DNA from: Chloroflexota bacterium
GTDB lineage: Bacteria > Chloroflexota > Anaerolineae > Anaerolineales > E44-bin32
Length of the DNA stretch: 64,000 nucleotides
Direction: 5' to 3'
Assembly (NCBI GenBank): GCA_022561215.1
Contig: JADFRQ010000003.1
Location: forward strand, 19,823 to 83,822
In this document: positions 18,187-26,786 of the stretch, piece after piece
Layout of the letters: every line of letters begins with the position of its first letter
Position numbering within the stretch: position 1 is the first letter of the stretch
The notes under the pieces: generated by a model
Told to the model about the DNA's origin: nothing
The model's database searches: none
What the model saw: the letters and a program-made list of their open reading frames with translations, nothing else
Translations under genes and position numbers: made by a program

Positions 18187-19014
18187 ATGTTCCCTAGTTT
18201 ACTGATTGGCTTGCGAGAGGGCCTGGAAGCGGCACTAATTGTAGGCCTTGTTTTAGGTGTCCTTCAGAAGATGGATAAGAATGAATACAAACCGATCATT
18301 TGGTACGGGGTCGCGGCCGCCACATTGATAAGCGTATTAAGTGCGCTGGCAATTCAGCTTGTGGGTGCCAGACTCGAGGGACGGGCGGAGGAAATATTTG
18401 AAGGGCTGACCATGTTTCTTGCCGCAGCGGTTCTGACCTGGATGATCTTTTGGATGCAGCGTATGAGCCGTCAAATGCAAAAGGGACTCGAAAACGAAGT
18501 TCGCACTGCTGTTCAGCAAAGCCAAACCCTGGGCCTTTTCGGGATCGCTTTTTTCGCTGTTTTACGCGAGGGGATTGAGACGGCATTATTCCTCAGCGCG
18601 GCGGCGATGACGGCCTCCACGCGCGAATCCTTGATCGGTGGATTAATTGGAATCTTTATCGCGATCCTTTTAGGATGGGCGCTTTTTGCCAGCACAATCC
18701 GCTTGGATATACAGCGCTTCTTCCAGGTGACAAGCGTGCTCTTGATTCTCTTTGCGGCCGGGTTACTAACCCACGGCGTTCATGAATTTTATGAGGCCGG
18801 ATTGATCCCCGGGCTAATCAGTCCTGTCTGGGATACGAATACATTTCTAAACGAAGATTCGATCTTAGGAAAACTATTGAAATCGTTGTTTGGTTATAAC
18901 GCTGATCCATCCCTGACCGAGGTTATTGCATACCTGGGCTATTTTATTGTGATCACGATTGGAATTCGTTCTCTATCTAAAAAGACGGCTGTAATGGTAG
19001 AAGCAGGCGAATAA
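18187..19014 (+). CDS. FTR1/EfeU-family high-affinity iron permease
   Basis: 275 residues, seven predicted membrane helices. The two REGLE-type motifs that define the family are present, REGLEAAL near residue 10 and REGIETAL near 128, and their Glu residues form the Fe path. GAGGATTT precedes the ATG. FTR1/EfeU imports ferric iron, usually after oxidation by a partner (multicopper oxidase, or EfeO/EfeB). No partner is encoded nearby, although copper-protein remnants lie upstream. Paired GTGCAC sites upstream may regulate it. Confidence 0.92.
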   Translation: MFPSLLIGLREGLEAALIVGLVLGVLQKMDKNEYKPIIWYGVAAATLISVLSALAIQLVGARLEGRAEEIFEGLTMFLAAAVLTWMIFWMQRMSRQMQKGLENEVRTAVQQSQTLGLFGIAFFAVLREGIETALFLSAAAMTASTRESLIGGLIGIFIAILLGWALFASTIRLDIQRFFQVTSVLLILFAAGLLTHGVHEFYEAGLIPGLISPVWDTNTFLNEDSILGKLLKSLFGYNADPSLTEVIAYLGYFIVITIGIRSLSKKTAVMVEAGE

Positions 19015-19073
19015 TTAGGGGTTGTAACGACTCGCCAAAGGGTCCAATGTTTCAGGGGTGAATCGGGACTGAA

Positions 19074-19513
19074 ATGGACTCAACTATATCAAATCCTCTA
19101 AGTCTTCAACAACATCTCGCCACGCTGCCATGGGCCATTCCATTAGGCTTTCGATGGTGGCAATTTTTTACCAACTTGGTCCTGCAAGATGGGTTCACGA
19201 TGCAGCCGGCGAAGAAATTCATTACATCGTCGAGATTTTGTTATTCGCCACTGCCGGTCCACTCTTAGCTTATCGAACGTTAACCATCATAAGCAAATGG
19301 TCGGATGAGAAAGCGCTCGCTGAGAGCAAAGCGCGCATGAGTGATCGTCGATTGGCCTCCATAACGACCGCCTCCGCCGACGCAATTCTGGGGATCGACC
19401 AAGACGGTCGCGTGCAATCATGGAATCGCGGGGCCGAATACCTTTTCGGGTATTCTGAGCAAGAATTCGTCGGCCAATCGCTTTCGGTTCCTTATTCGAT
19501 TTCTTCAAAATAG
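19074..19513 (+). pseudogene. Truncated PAS-type sensor protein
   Basis: The frame beginning at ATG 19074 (MDSTISNPLSLQQHLATLPW) must shift near 19130 to continue as IRLSMVAIFYQLGPARWVHD, then EEIHYIVEILLFATAGPLLA (a membrane helix), a coiled linker and a PAS domain start, ADAILGIDQDGRVQSWNRGA, then LFGYSEQEFVGQS. It ends at 19513 in mid-PAS. The order of membrane helices, signalling helix and PAS is that of a sensor histidine kinase or diguanylate cyclase; the output domain is gone. A frameshift and a 3' truncation make it a relic. Confidence 0.65.
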
Positions 19514-19592
19514 GTCAATCCAGATCGGGTGAGGCGGAGAAACATGCGGGGAAATAACTTTCTATTGAACCATCAGAGATAACATGGGCAAA

Positions 19593-20618
19593 CTATAAAT
19601 TCTCCACTACCTCCAAACGACGGATGTAACCATCAACCCAGACGTTCGACCAGCCCCAGATCGTCGAATCCCTCACGATGCGCCGTACTTCATCACGCGA
19701 AATTTTGGCCGCTCCTTGCAATACTTGATCATTCTTGCGGCTCACGGCCAGGGTCCGGATAGCAAACAATAATGGGTACAGGCATGAAAGACGAATGGCA
19801 TGTTTCCATGGGGGCAGGGCTTTGTAATACTGGGTAGCAGATTTTAGATGGCCATCGGCTTTTTTAACTAGCATTTCGACGACTTGAAGGGCTTCTTTCT
19901 GAAAGCGCGGATCAAACAAATCATGTCGAGAGATATTGACTGCCGCGCAGAAGCTTTCCGGAACAAAAATCCAGCCGCGTTCATAATCTTTTTTTAACCC
20001 GCGAATAATATTCACAGTCTGCAATGCCAAGCCGCATTCACGCGCCAGAGGCAGCAAGCGTCCAATACGGGTTTTTACAGATTTTGAGTAGACAGCAAAA
20101 AGCCTGGTGACCAGAAAACCGGGGCGCCCAGCGACCTCGTGCATGTACGAATCCATATCATCTTCGTCTGCAATTCGCGGCCCTCTCTCAACCCAATAGG
20201 CCATTCCTAGCGTTGAGGCATGTACATTTTGAATAATGATTGTTCGCGGACCCTCGGAAATATTGTTCAGCGCTTGGATAAGGCCAACGATTTCCCTCGC
20301 CACGTAGGCATCCGGCGACATCGTCGCAGAAAATTCCATCACTTCGATCAGTGAGTAGGCGCTTGCTTCTCCAACCAACACATTCGCCCAATGATTAAGC
20401 AAGTCTATTTTCTTGCTGGTCGGTATGTGGCGCTCATCCTCGATATAATCCGAAACTCTGAGCAACAAATACGCAATCGTGATGGCATTGGACAAGCGTT
20501 TTGGGAGTCGTTCAATTCCCAGCGAAAACGTCCTGCTGGAAATGCGCAACAAGTGTTTAAGATCAATCGCATGCTCCGCCTGAACTATCTGCGATTCTCT
20601 TGACAATAACTGAGCCAT
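19593..20618 (-). CDS. Squalene/phytoene synthase-like prenyltransferase
   Basis: 341 residues from ATG 20618, chosen because GGGGGA precedes it; an ATG 60 bases upstream lacks such a site. Trans-isoprenyl-diphosphate synthase fold. First Asp-rich motif RVSDYIED is intact; the second reads NIIRGLKKDYERGWIFVP, where the first Asp of the usual NxxRDxxxD is Gly. SRTFSLGIERLP near the start is the conserved substrate-binding SRTF-type block. The family condenses two prenyl diphosphates head to head to squalene, phytoene or dehydrosqualene. The missing Asp may weaken Mg2+ binding in the second half-reaction. No hopanoid or carotenoid genes are adjacent. Confidence 0.8.
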   Translation of the reverse strand: MAQLLSRESQIVQAEHAIDLKHLLRISSRTFSLGIERLPKRLSNAITIAYLLLRVSDYIEDERHIPTSKKIDLLNHWANVLVGEASAYSLIEVMEFSATMSPDAYVAREIVGLIQALNNISEGPRTIIIQNVHASTLGMAYWVERGPRIADEDDMDSYMHEVAGRPGFLVTRLFAVYSKSVKTRIGRLLPLARECGLALQTVNIIRGLKKDYERGWIFVPESFCAAVNISRHDLFDPRFQKEALQVVEMLVKKADGHLKSATQYYKALPPWKHAIRLSCLYPLLFAIRTLAVSRKNDQVLQGAAKISRDEVRRIVRDSTIWGWSNVWVDGYIRRLEVVENL

Positions 20619-21007
20619 GTCCCCCGATCTCCCATGTACTTTGAAGGAAAAATTTTGGATTAATTTTATGAAATGCAAATCAGTTCGTCGCCCACAAAGA
20701 ATACCAGAGTTTCGTATTCATCGCTATGGCGGGCGGTTCATGGTGCAAATTTTATCTTCCCATCCCCAGCTTAAATGCATATGTGTATTGAATAGCGCTC
20801 GTGTTTTTTATGCATATTGAAAATCCCTGCTCGCGATTGCATAGTAGGTGACGCAGAATTGTGCATTAATGAAGGCGAACGGAGAGAAAGTAATCGATGG
20901 CGGGTCTTGAACGGGAAATATTTATTCGTGGATTTTCCAGAGGGCTATCGCATACATGTTTTGCGCGGCTTTCATCTCGCAATTAACCTGGCATTACACA
21001 TTGCTCA
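20619..21007. other. Intergenic stretch, no gene seen
   Basis: Short plus-strand frames have no ribosome-binding site or motif. Contains TATGCATATT and similar A/T palindromes that could serve as promoter elements. Confidence 0.4.
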
Positions 21008-21811
21008 TCAGAGCGCTTCATCTCGCAGCTCCGCATATACCCCAAAATGATCGGAGGGCCAGACGCCGTCGACGCCTTGATCACAAACGACCTGGCAAGA
21101 AAGAATCTCTCCGACACCGTCCCTTTTCGTAGGCCCTACAAAGATGTAATCAATCCTTCGATCCGGAGCGAGCCAGTGCGGAATGTAGGGATTTTTCACT
21201 GTCCACGTTAATCCTGCTGATCCATCCCCCGCATGCGCCCATGCATCACGCAGGTACATGCTCTCGCCGTCCAATGTTTGCAGCCCGGTCAGGTGGCGAA
21301 TTTCTGCGGAGTGGCTGACGGTATTAAAATCGCCTACAAGGATACTAGGGAAACCGTTTTCCGGAATGTGCGCCTTAAGCCGGTCGACGAGTGTCACTAT
21401 CTGGCGTTCTCGAACTAAAACGTCATCAAATCGCCAACTCAGGTGGGTTGAGACAAAACACATCAATCCTGCAGGAGTATCGAGTGTTGTTATGAGAGCA
21501 GCACGTCCATTGCGACCAGCTGGTGTTGGCAATACCACCTCTTCGCGATCGACAATTGGCCAACGTGAAGCGACGGCATTGCCATTGATAACTCCTTCCC
21601 GAGGCCATCCGGTTACAGCACCCACAAAATCGCGGTGATAGTTGGTTCCATGCAAGAGATCTTCAAGCAGATCAATATCATCCCCGCGCAGAACTTCTTG
21701 AAATCCTATGAGATCCGGATTTAGCTCGTCAATCTGCTGGCGGATTAGCCTGGAGCGATCCGACCAGGGCCCATCGTCATTCCAAATATTTAACGTCATC
21801 ACTGAGATCAT
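21008..21811 (-). CDS. Endonuclease/exonuclease/phosphatase (EEP) family protein
   Basis: 267 residues from ATG 21811, which has GGAGGAGG about 8 bases upstream; the longer frame to 21856 would put that site inside the gene. All EEP motifs are present: MTLNIWNDDG, GFQEVL (metal-binding Glu), STHLSW, VGDFNTV (Asp, Asn), RIDYIFVG and SDHFGVYAEL (catalytic Asp-His). The family cuts phosphodiesters in nucleic acids, phosphoinositides or sphingomyelin. No signal peptide, so cytosolic; substrate unknown. Confidence 0.88.
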   Translation of the reverse strand: MISVMTLNIWNDDGPWSDRSRLIRQQIDELNPDLIGFQEVLRGDDIDLLEDLLHGTNYHRDFVGAVTGWPREGVINGNAVASRWPIVDREEVVLPTPAGRNGRAALITTLDTPAGLMCFVSTHLSWRFDDVLVRERQIVTLVDRLKAHIPENGFPSILVGDFNTVSHSAEIRHLTGLQTLDGESMYLRDAWAHAGDGSAGLTWTVKNPYIPHWLAPDRRIDYIFVGPTKRDGVGEILSCQVVCDQGVDGVWPSDHFGVYAELRDEAL

Positions 21812-21953
21812 GAAAGCGACCTCCTCCTTCTCGCGCGCTGCAGGATTTCGCTGCAACGCCTGATCTGCGCCCGATAAAATGCCGCCTCTCGCGCGCGGGG
21901 ATCGCGCAAATCCATGCAGCGCCTCCGATTAGCTCGAACCCACAGGAACCAAG

Positions 21954-22346
21954 TTAACCGTCGCCTGCCAGGACTGCGCCGATATTCGGCTTCTGAAACT
22001 GCGGAGATTTTAGAACTTTACCATCTTCTCTAAGGCGAGGAGATTCCAAACCTTTGAACTTGCTCATATTGCTCTTGTGCACTTCCTCAAATAGAGCAAC
22101 AGCATGGTTCTGCAATCCATGCGCTACAAAAGTTCCCAGCAAGACGTAAAGCAAATCGGTTAGTGCGTCTGCGACGCCGATAAGGTCATGTGTTTTTGCA
22201 GCAATGCGGTACTCATGTAGCTCTTCCTGCAGCAGATCAAGACGCAGATCAATGAGATTCTCTGAGATCAAGGCGGTTGGTTCCGTTTCCACGCTAACAC
22301 CGCCAGCCTTGTGGAATTCGATCAATTTGGAAAGGCTGTTCTTCAC
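21954..22346 (-). CDS. MazG-like nucleoside triphosphate pyrophosphohydrolase
   Basis: 130 residues from a GTG start with AAGGAG upstream. Helical MazG/PRA-PH fold: LLQEELHEYRIA supplies the EExxE metal ligands, and VADALTDLLYVLLGT the ExxD-type second pair (here DALTD). The tail EEVHKSNMSKF and EDGKVLKSPQF is the typical end of phage- and bacterial-type NTP pyrophosphohydrolases. It hydrolyses non-canonical or excess NTPs to NMP and PPi. Probably monocistronic, 140 bases downstream of nothing obvious on the same strand. Confidence 0.85.
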   Translation of the reverse strand: MKNSLSKLIEFHKAGGVSVETEPTALISENLIDLRLDLLQEELHEYRIAAKTHDLIGVADALTDLLYVLLGTFVAHGLQNHAVALFEEVHKSNMSKFKGLESPRLREDGKVLKSPQFQKPNIGAVLAGDG

Positions 22347-22576
22347 ATCCGTTCTCCTTATTGCAGATAGTTAATCCATATTTGGGAGGTTTCAAAAATA
22401 TCCGGCACGCCAATTGGCGAACGGGGTAAGGTGGCTTTATAAGATGGCCATTCACCACCGGCGTTCAGGATAGAAAGACTTTACCCTTGAATTTGGCATA
22501 GAAATCGGATTATTTCAATGGAAGTGGATGATCCCATGCTCTGTCTTTCCAATCCTTCAGCCATCCAAGGCTTTCA

Positions 22577-23782
22577 ATGTTCGCTACGGCCCAAGGTATG
22601 ATTGTAATCATGGATTCATTTTTAAATAAGTTTAAATCGCAGTCCAAATCGTCAGAGCCACTACCCCCGGGCATGCACCATTTTCGATCCGCTCACGATG
22701 ATCCAATACCGTACCGATTGCATCTCCGTCTGGAAAAGGATGGTCACGGACTCTTGATACTTAACGCATCCACCATCCTGCACCTCAATCCAACCGCGGC
22801 CGAATACGCCTACCATCTGATTCACCAAACTCCTGATGACCAGGTTGCTGAGCAAATCACGCAGCGCTATCGGGTAAGCAAGCAGCAGGCCGTTGATGAT
22901 ATGCGCGACATGCGCCAGAGGATTAACGAGATCATTCTTGGAAAAGCCTCCGGTGTCGATGCCTTTCTGAATTTTGACCATCAATCTCCAGATTCAATCG
23001 CTCTATCCGCACCCTATCGCCTTGATTGCGCCGTGACCTATCGCATGCAAGAGAATAATCGCAATCCATCGCCAGAAGAAGGGAAAGCTGAATTAGGTAC
23101 CAATGATTGGAAGTTAATGCTCGATATGGCATGGCAGGCCGGGATTCCCCATATTATTTTCACTGGAGGTGAGCCGACGCTGCGAGAAGATTTGCCGAAC
23201 TTGATCCGCCAATGTGAACACAATGGCCAGGTCGCAGGGATGGTAACCGCCGGAATTAAACTTGGCACTACGCGTTATCTTAGCAGACTGCTTCAAGCGG
23301 GACTCGACCAGGTGTTTATCCTCATGCAAACAGATGATTCACAGATATGGGATGCGATTACCAGCTTGCTTTATTGGTCCGAAATTCTTACTCATGAAAT
23401 CATGATTGCGGTTCATATCACGCTATCGAAATACAATGTCACGCGGATTCGAGCGCTGCTTAATCGATTGGCAGAAACCGGCGTTCACAACTTATCCCTC
23501 AGCGTAGATGATAAAGCGCTAGCGGAAGATCTGTTTTCTGCGCGAGAGCGCGCCGACGATCTGCATTTCAATTTAGTCTGGAATTTGCCCGTTCCCTACG
23601 CGCAACTTAACGCCGTCGCACTCGAGTTGGAGGCCGCCGGTGAAGTGGCGCAGCGCAGCGGTCCAGCTAGAGCATCGCTCTACGTTCAGCCCGATGGGAC
23701 TTTGCACACCGAAAAGCGTAGCAAGCATATCTTGGGCAACCTTCTCAGCGATCCATGGCACGCGATCTGGTCCTTCACGTAG
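22577..23782 (+). CDS. Radical-SAM-like protein lacking all cluster cysteines, with PqqD-like N-domain
   Basis: 401 residues (ATG 22577, AAGG 6 bases upstream; ATG 22610 is possible). Residues about 45-120 are a PqqD/RRE-like winged helix (RLHLRLEKDG, ILNASTILHLNPTAAEYAY). A radical-SAM barrel follows, with the GGEPTLR motif near 197 intact. The [4Fe-4S] loop, TYGCNNQCPHC in the paralogue encoded at 24939-26441, here reads TYRMQENNRNP (154-164): Met157, Asn161 and Pro164 replace the three Cys. The C-terminal SPASM-like part (YVQPDGTLHTEKRSKHILGN) also lacks Cys. The frame is otherwise intact, so it is best read as a catalytically dead paralogue, perhaps a scaffold or peptide-binding subunit, or an early pseudogene. 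Confidence 0.75.
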   Translation: MFATAQGMIVIMDSFLNKFKSQSKSSEPLPPGMHHFRSAHDDPIPYRLHLRLEKDGHGLLILNASTILHLNPTAAEYAYHLIHQTPDDQVAEQITQRYRVSKQQAVDDMRDMRQRINEIILGKASGVDAFLNFDHQSPDSIALSAPYRLDCAVTYRMQENNRNPSPEEGKAELGTNDWKLMLDMAWQAGIPHIIFTGGEPTLREDLPNLIRQCEHNGQVAGMVTAGIKLGTTRYLSRLLQAGLDQVFILMQTDDSQIWDAITSLLYWSEILTHEIMIAVHITLSKYNVTRIRALLNRLAETGVHNLSLSVDDKALAEDLFSARERADDLHFNLVWNLPVPYAQLNAVALELEAAGEVAQRSGPARASLYVQPDGTLHTEKRSKHILGNLLSDPWHAIWSFT

Positions 23783-23844
23783 CATCGAGCCATTTGTGCC
23801 CTCGCAAATTTATGACCCAGGGCATTTTCAAAGATCCGCTCTGA

Positions 23845-24873
23845 TCAGCCAAAATAGGTCGCTTTGAGGATCCCCTCCATAAGCGACGTTGAGATCGAAT
23901 CTCCTTCAAAGATGGTTTCAAATTCATACAGTTTCTCGGGCATCGCCGTTTTCATGCCCACCATTATTTCGGACGCCCATTGTGCAAAAGTAAGGCCACC
24001 GCTAAGTTCAATTCGCTCACCATCCGTGGATCGCAGCCATGCGGGGTGATAGGAATATGCGCCATCATCCAAGTACTTGTCAAAATCGGAACCAAGCAGG
24101 ATCAGCCCAAAATTGTGATCAAAAACACGCTCGCGATCTTTAATCAACTCACCCTCTGATCGGGCCTCCAGCGGAGCGCGCTTGATAATTTGAGCGTAAT
24201 AATCGCGTGACTCTTCCAATCCAAACCCGCCAAGCCGCGTGACCACCGATTGCACAAAGGGGCGCATCACAATGCCAAAATCAACTTCAAATATAGATTT
24301 TGGCCCTTCCTGTTCAAGCAGTTCCAGAAACAACTCTTCAAATGGGTGAATGGCAACTTTCAAATTCTGCGCGGCCCGCCGGCGCAAGTCGGCGCGCACT
24401 TCCGAAGTTGCAGCTTTTCTCCTCGTTTGCAATGAATGTTCAACTTCCACGGAGAGTGGACTGTCAGCAACTTGTTTGAGGATTCGCTTGTGGAGCATTC
24501 CCAAAATGGCGACAGTTAGGGTGATGTTGAAAGGCTTGCCGAGCAGGATTCCTGCCTCCGCCGCCGCGAGCCCACGCTTTATTCCACCACCCTCCATGCG
24601 CACAATAGCTACTTCGTAGACTTCATTCGCCCTTACCCGTTTTTTCCGAAGCCAATACCCCAGAGGGACCAGCAGGAGCGTGAAAATTATTTGCGCGAGC
24701 GGGCTCCGTAAGAACAGAATGATCAAAGCAACCGATAGGATTGCGAATATTGTTTTTCCAGATTTTCGTGTAAGACCTAGAAAAACTCTTCCCAGAAAGA
24801 CCAAAAATAATGCGCCCAAAATAAACCGAGCAAGCGTGGATTGTTCAAAGATTTGAAGTACTTCAGAGAGCAT
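23845..24873 (-). CDS. Uncharacterised membrane protein
   Basis: 342 residues. Three N-terminal hydrophobic segments (about 13-32, 42-56, 59-73) followed by a long soluble, mostly helical domain with basic (TRRKAATSEVRADLRRRAA) and acidic stretches, and aromatic-rich YYAQIIKRAP and YSYHPAWLRS near the C-terminus. No family is recognised and no catalytic motif seen. It follows the radical SAM gene on the same strand with a 65-base gap, and converges on the dead radical-SAM paralogue, so these three are likely one functional locus. Confidence 0.6.
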   Translation of the reverse strand: MLSEVLQIFEQSTLARFILGALFLVFLGRVFLGLTRKSGKTIFAILSVALIILFLRSPLAQIIFTLLLVPLGYWLRKKRVRANEVYEVAIVRMEGGGIKRGLAAAEAGILLGKPFNITLTVAILGMLHKRILKQVADSPLSVEVEHSLQTRRKAATSEVRADLRRRAAQNLKVAIHPFEELFLELLEQEGPKSIFEVDFGIVMRPFVQSVVTRLGGFGLEESRDYYAQIIKRAPLEARSEGELIKDRERVFDHNFGLILLGSDFDKYLDDGAYSYHPAWLRSTDGERIELSGGLTFAQWASEIMVGMKTAMPEKLYEFETIFEGDSISTSLMEGILKATYFG

Positions 24874-24938
24874 TTCAAGCCGTCTGAGTGCGAAGGATTT
24901 AAATATGGAAAATATAGGGCGAGGACGACTTCTTCAAT

Positions 24939-26441
24939 TTAGTCCAACAGATCTTCGATTCGGATCAACGGCATGTCGCCGCTTGAGCGCACAGTCGTTT
25001 TTATAAGGCCTGGCGAGGGGACAAAACCCCCATTTGGATTATGAATAACTCCAGGGAGATCGCCGTTAATAATTCCGGCTGTTGGTGAATGGCCTCGGAT
25101 TTGCTGGGCTGCTCCACCTGTCTCACAACTGCCACTGCATCCCGAGCAACCACCGCCACCCTGATTGGCGACACGGCCCCCATCGCGCGCCTCTCGTTCA
25201 ATCCGGCACCCCCCTCCACAAAGAGCAAGATCGGGACAGTGATGATATTTTTCTGGGAGACCTGCCCAAAGAGGGTCGTCTTCACGATCGCGGAAAGAGC
25301 GGAAGAGCTCCCCCATCCAAATTTCTTCCCACGGATCATGGAGGATGTTTCCCGCTGAAACGTAGTAGGACTGGCAGGGCAAGATGTCACCGTTGGGTTC
25401 GATACACATCGAGTATTCGCCGGCGTTGCAGCGCTTGGCACCCACTTCCAATTCAACTGGGGAGAGGCGGTAATATTCGGTTGGCGTATACCAAAGAAAA
25501 CGCATGCCCAATTTTTCGGCATGCTCGCGCACGCGCACAAGCAATGGTGGCATTTCATTTTCAGCGATCGCCGATGGATGGGCAAACCCGCCTCCGGAGT
25601 AAATCATGCCGTTCATAGCAAATGTTTGAATTCCAAGATCGAAAAGGAAATCGATGATCTCTTCCGCGTGATCCATATTGTTGCGCATGAGGGTCGTATT
25701 GGTTATCGCGTGCACGCCACTCGCTACGGCGTTTTCAATCCCGCGCACGGTCTGATGGAATGATGTTGCGCCCATCATCGCGTTGTGGATTTCCGGGTAA
25801 TTTGATGCCAGGGTAATTTGGATATGATCCAGGCCACTCTGGGCGATCTTCTCCATGAAGGGCTGATGCGCGATGTGGCGCCCATTTGTATTCAACCCCA
25901 CGGTCATCCCCAGATCATCTGCATAGCGAATGATGTCCAGGAGATCGGGATGCAGCGTGGCTTCGCCACCCGTGAGAATTACCTGCGGGATTCCTAGCAG
26001 AGCAACCTTATCCAATACCAATTTCCACTGATCAAACGGAAGCGAGGGCATGGCCAGTCGATCGGTCTCGTTATAGCAATGTGGACATTGATTGTTGCAG
26101 CCATAGGTTAGTGCGATATCGACTTTAAAAGGAGCATTCACCTTCAAGCTAAAAAGCGGCGATACATCGAGAGAAGCCGTGAGCGCACAAGTGCGACAAT
26201 CGATCTGTGGATCTTTGATTTGCTCGATCATGGTATAGATTTTCGAAATGTCGCCTTCGATGTTCTCTGCTTCTGCCGTACTGAATTTTGCCAGGAGTTT
26301 TGTGCGCGCTCGTGCTTGCGGCATTTCATCGAGCGCCATTTTGGCGATGAGGGCAGCATTAGTTGAGAGGTGAATTACGTCCGTGACATCTACAAAAAGG
26401 ACCCCGGCGCCCCCTGGTTCTATTCTTAAATGAATGCGCAT
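24939..26441 (-). CDS. Radical SAM/SPASM protein with Gly-Cys-rich C-terminal tail
   Basis: 500 residues as called. The N-terminus is the end of a PqqD-like domain (HLRIEPGGAG, IHLSTNAALIAKMAL); radical-SAM loop TYGCNNQCPHC with Cys115, Cys119 and Cys122; ILTGGEATL SAM-binding strand; SPASM cysteines in RCNAGEYSMCIEPNG, ILPCQS and HHCPDLALCGGGC. After the SPASM comes an unusual tail, GGGGCSGCSGSCETGG, then about 55 residues ending IRIEDLLD. Upstream sequence continues the N-domain but is broken by an in-frame TAG (26496-26498), so either translation starts at this ATG (GGAAGC upstream) or the gene is damaged. It probably modifies a peptide or protein; no precursor is recognised beside it. Confidence 0.8.
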   Translation of the reverse strand: MRIHLRIEPGGAGVLFVDVTDVIHLSTNAALIAKMALDEMPQARARTKLLAKFSTAEAENIEGDISKIYTMIEQIKDPQIDCRTCALTASLDVSPLFSLKVNAPFKVDIALTYGCNNQCPHCYNETDRLAMPSLPFDQWKLVLDKVALLGIPQVILTGGEATLHPDLLDIIRYADDLGMTVGLNTNGRHIAHQPFMEKIAQSGLDHIQITLASNYPEIHNAMMGATSFHQTVRGIENAVASGVHAITNTTLMRNNMDHAEEIIDFLFDLGIQTFAMNGMIYSGGGFAHPSAIAENEMPPLLVRVREHAEKLGMRFLWYTPTEYYRLSPVELEVGAKRCNAGEYSMCIEPNGDILPCQSYYVSAGNILHDPWEEIWMGELFRSFRDREDDPLWAGLPEKYHHCPDLALCGGGCRIEREARDGGRVANQGGGGCSGCSGSCETGGAAQQIRGHSPTAGIINGDLPGVIHNPNGGFVPSPGLIKTTVRSSGDMPLIRIEDLLD

Positions 26442-26786
26442 CCTGCTTCCGTCAGGATATTGAATCCGATAGGTATGCGGGCCCTCGAGCGGTTGCTATA
26501 AAGGATGAAACAAATCTACGAATCCATTGAGATCATCGCGCAATCCCGTAGACAAGCGCGCGGCCAAGGAGGATGACGTTTCATTGGTCTGTAGCTGGGT
26601 GTGACGATGATGGACTGCCATAGTATTGTCCCCGTATAGATGCCTTGATCTGCGTAGCAAGCGTTGAATTGCAGAAACACAAGAAATGTAATTCAAGTCT
26701 ACCTTCCCATAATTAGCGAATGAACAATGGTCAATATTTCTAAGGATGATAAATAGGTCCGTCTGTCCGGCAGCGCGGAACACTGC
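26442..26786 (-). other. Interrupted 5' extension of the radical SAM gene
   Basis: In frame with the gene at 24939-26441, this stretch reads DLFHPL, TAG, then QPLEGPHTYRIQYPDGSRM. The dead paralogue at 22577 has the same layout (KFKSQSK, EPLPPGMHHFRS, YRLHLRLEK), and both have ATGGATTC at the matching start, here one base out of frame. This suggests the original start lay near 26527 and was lost by an indel plus an amber codon. A 42-codon ORF (MAVHHRHTQLQ...) also ends at that TAG, but I see no reason to call it. Confidence 0.45.
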
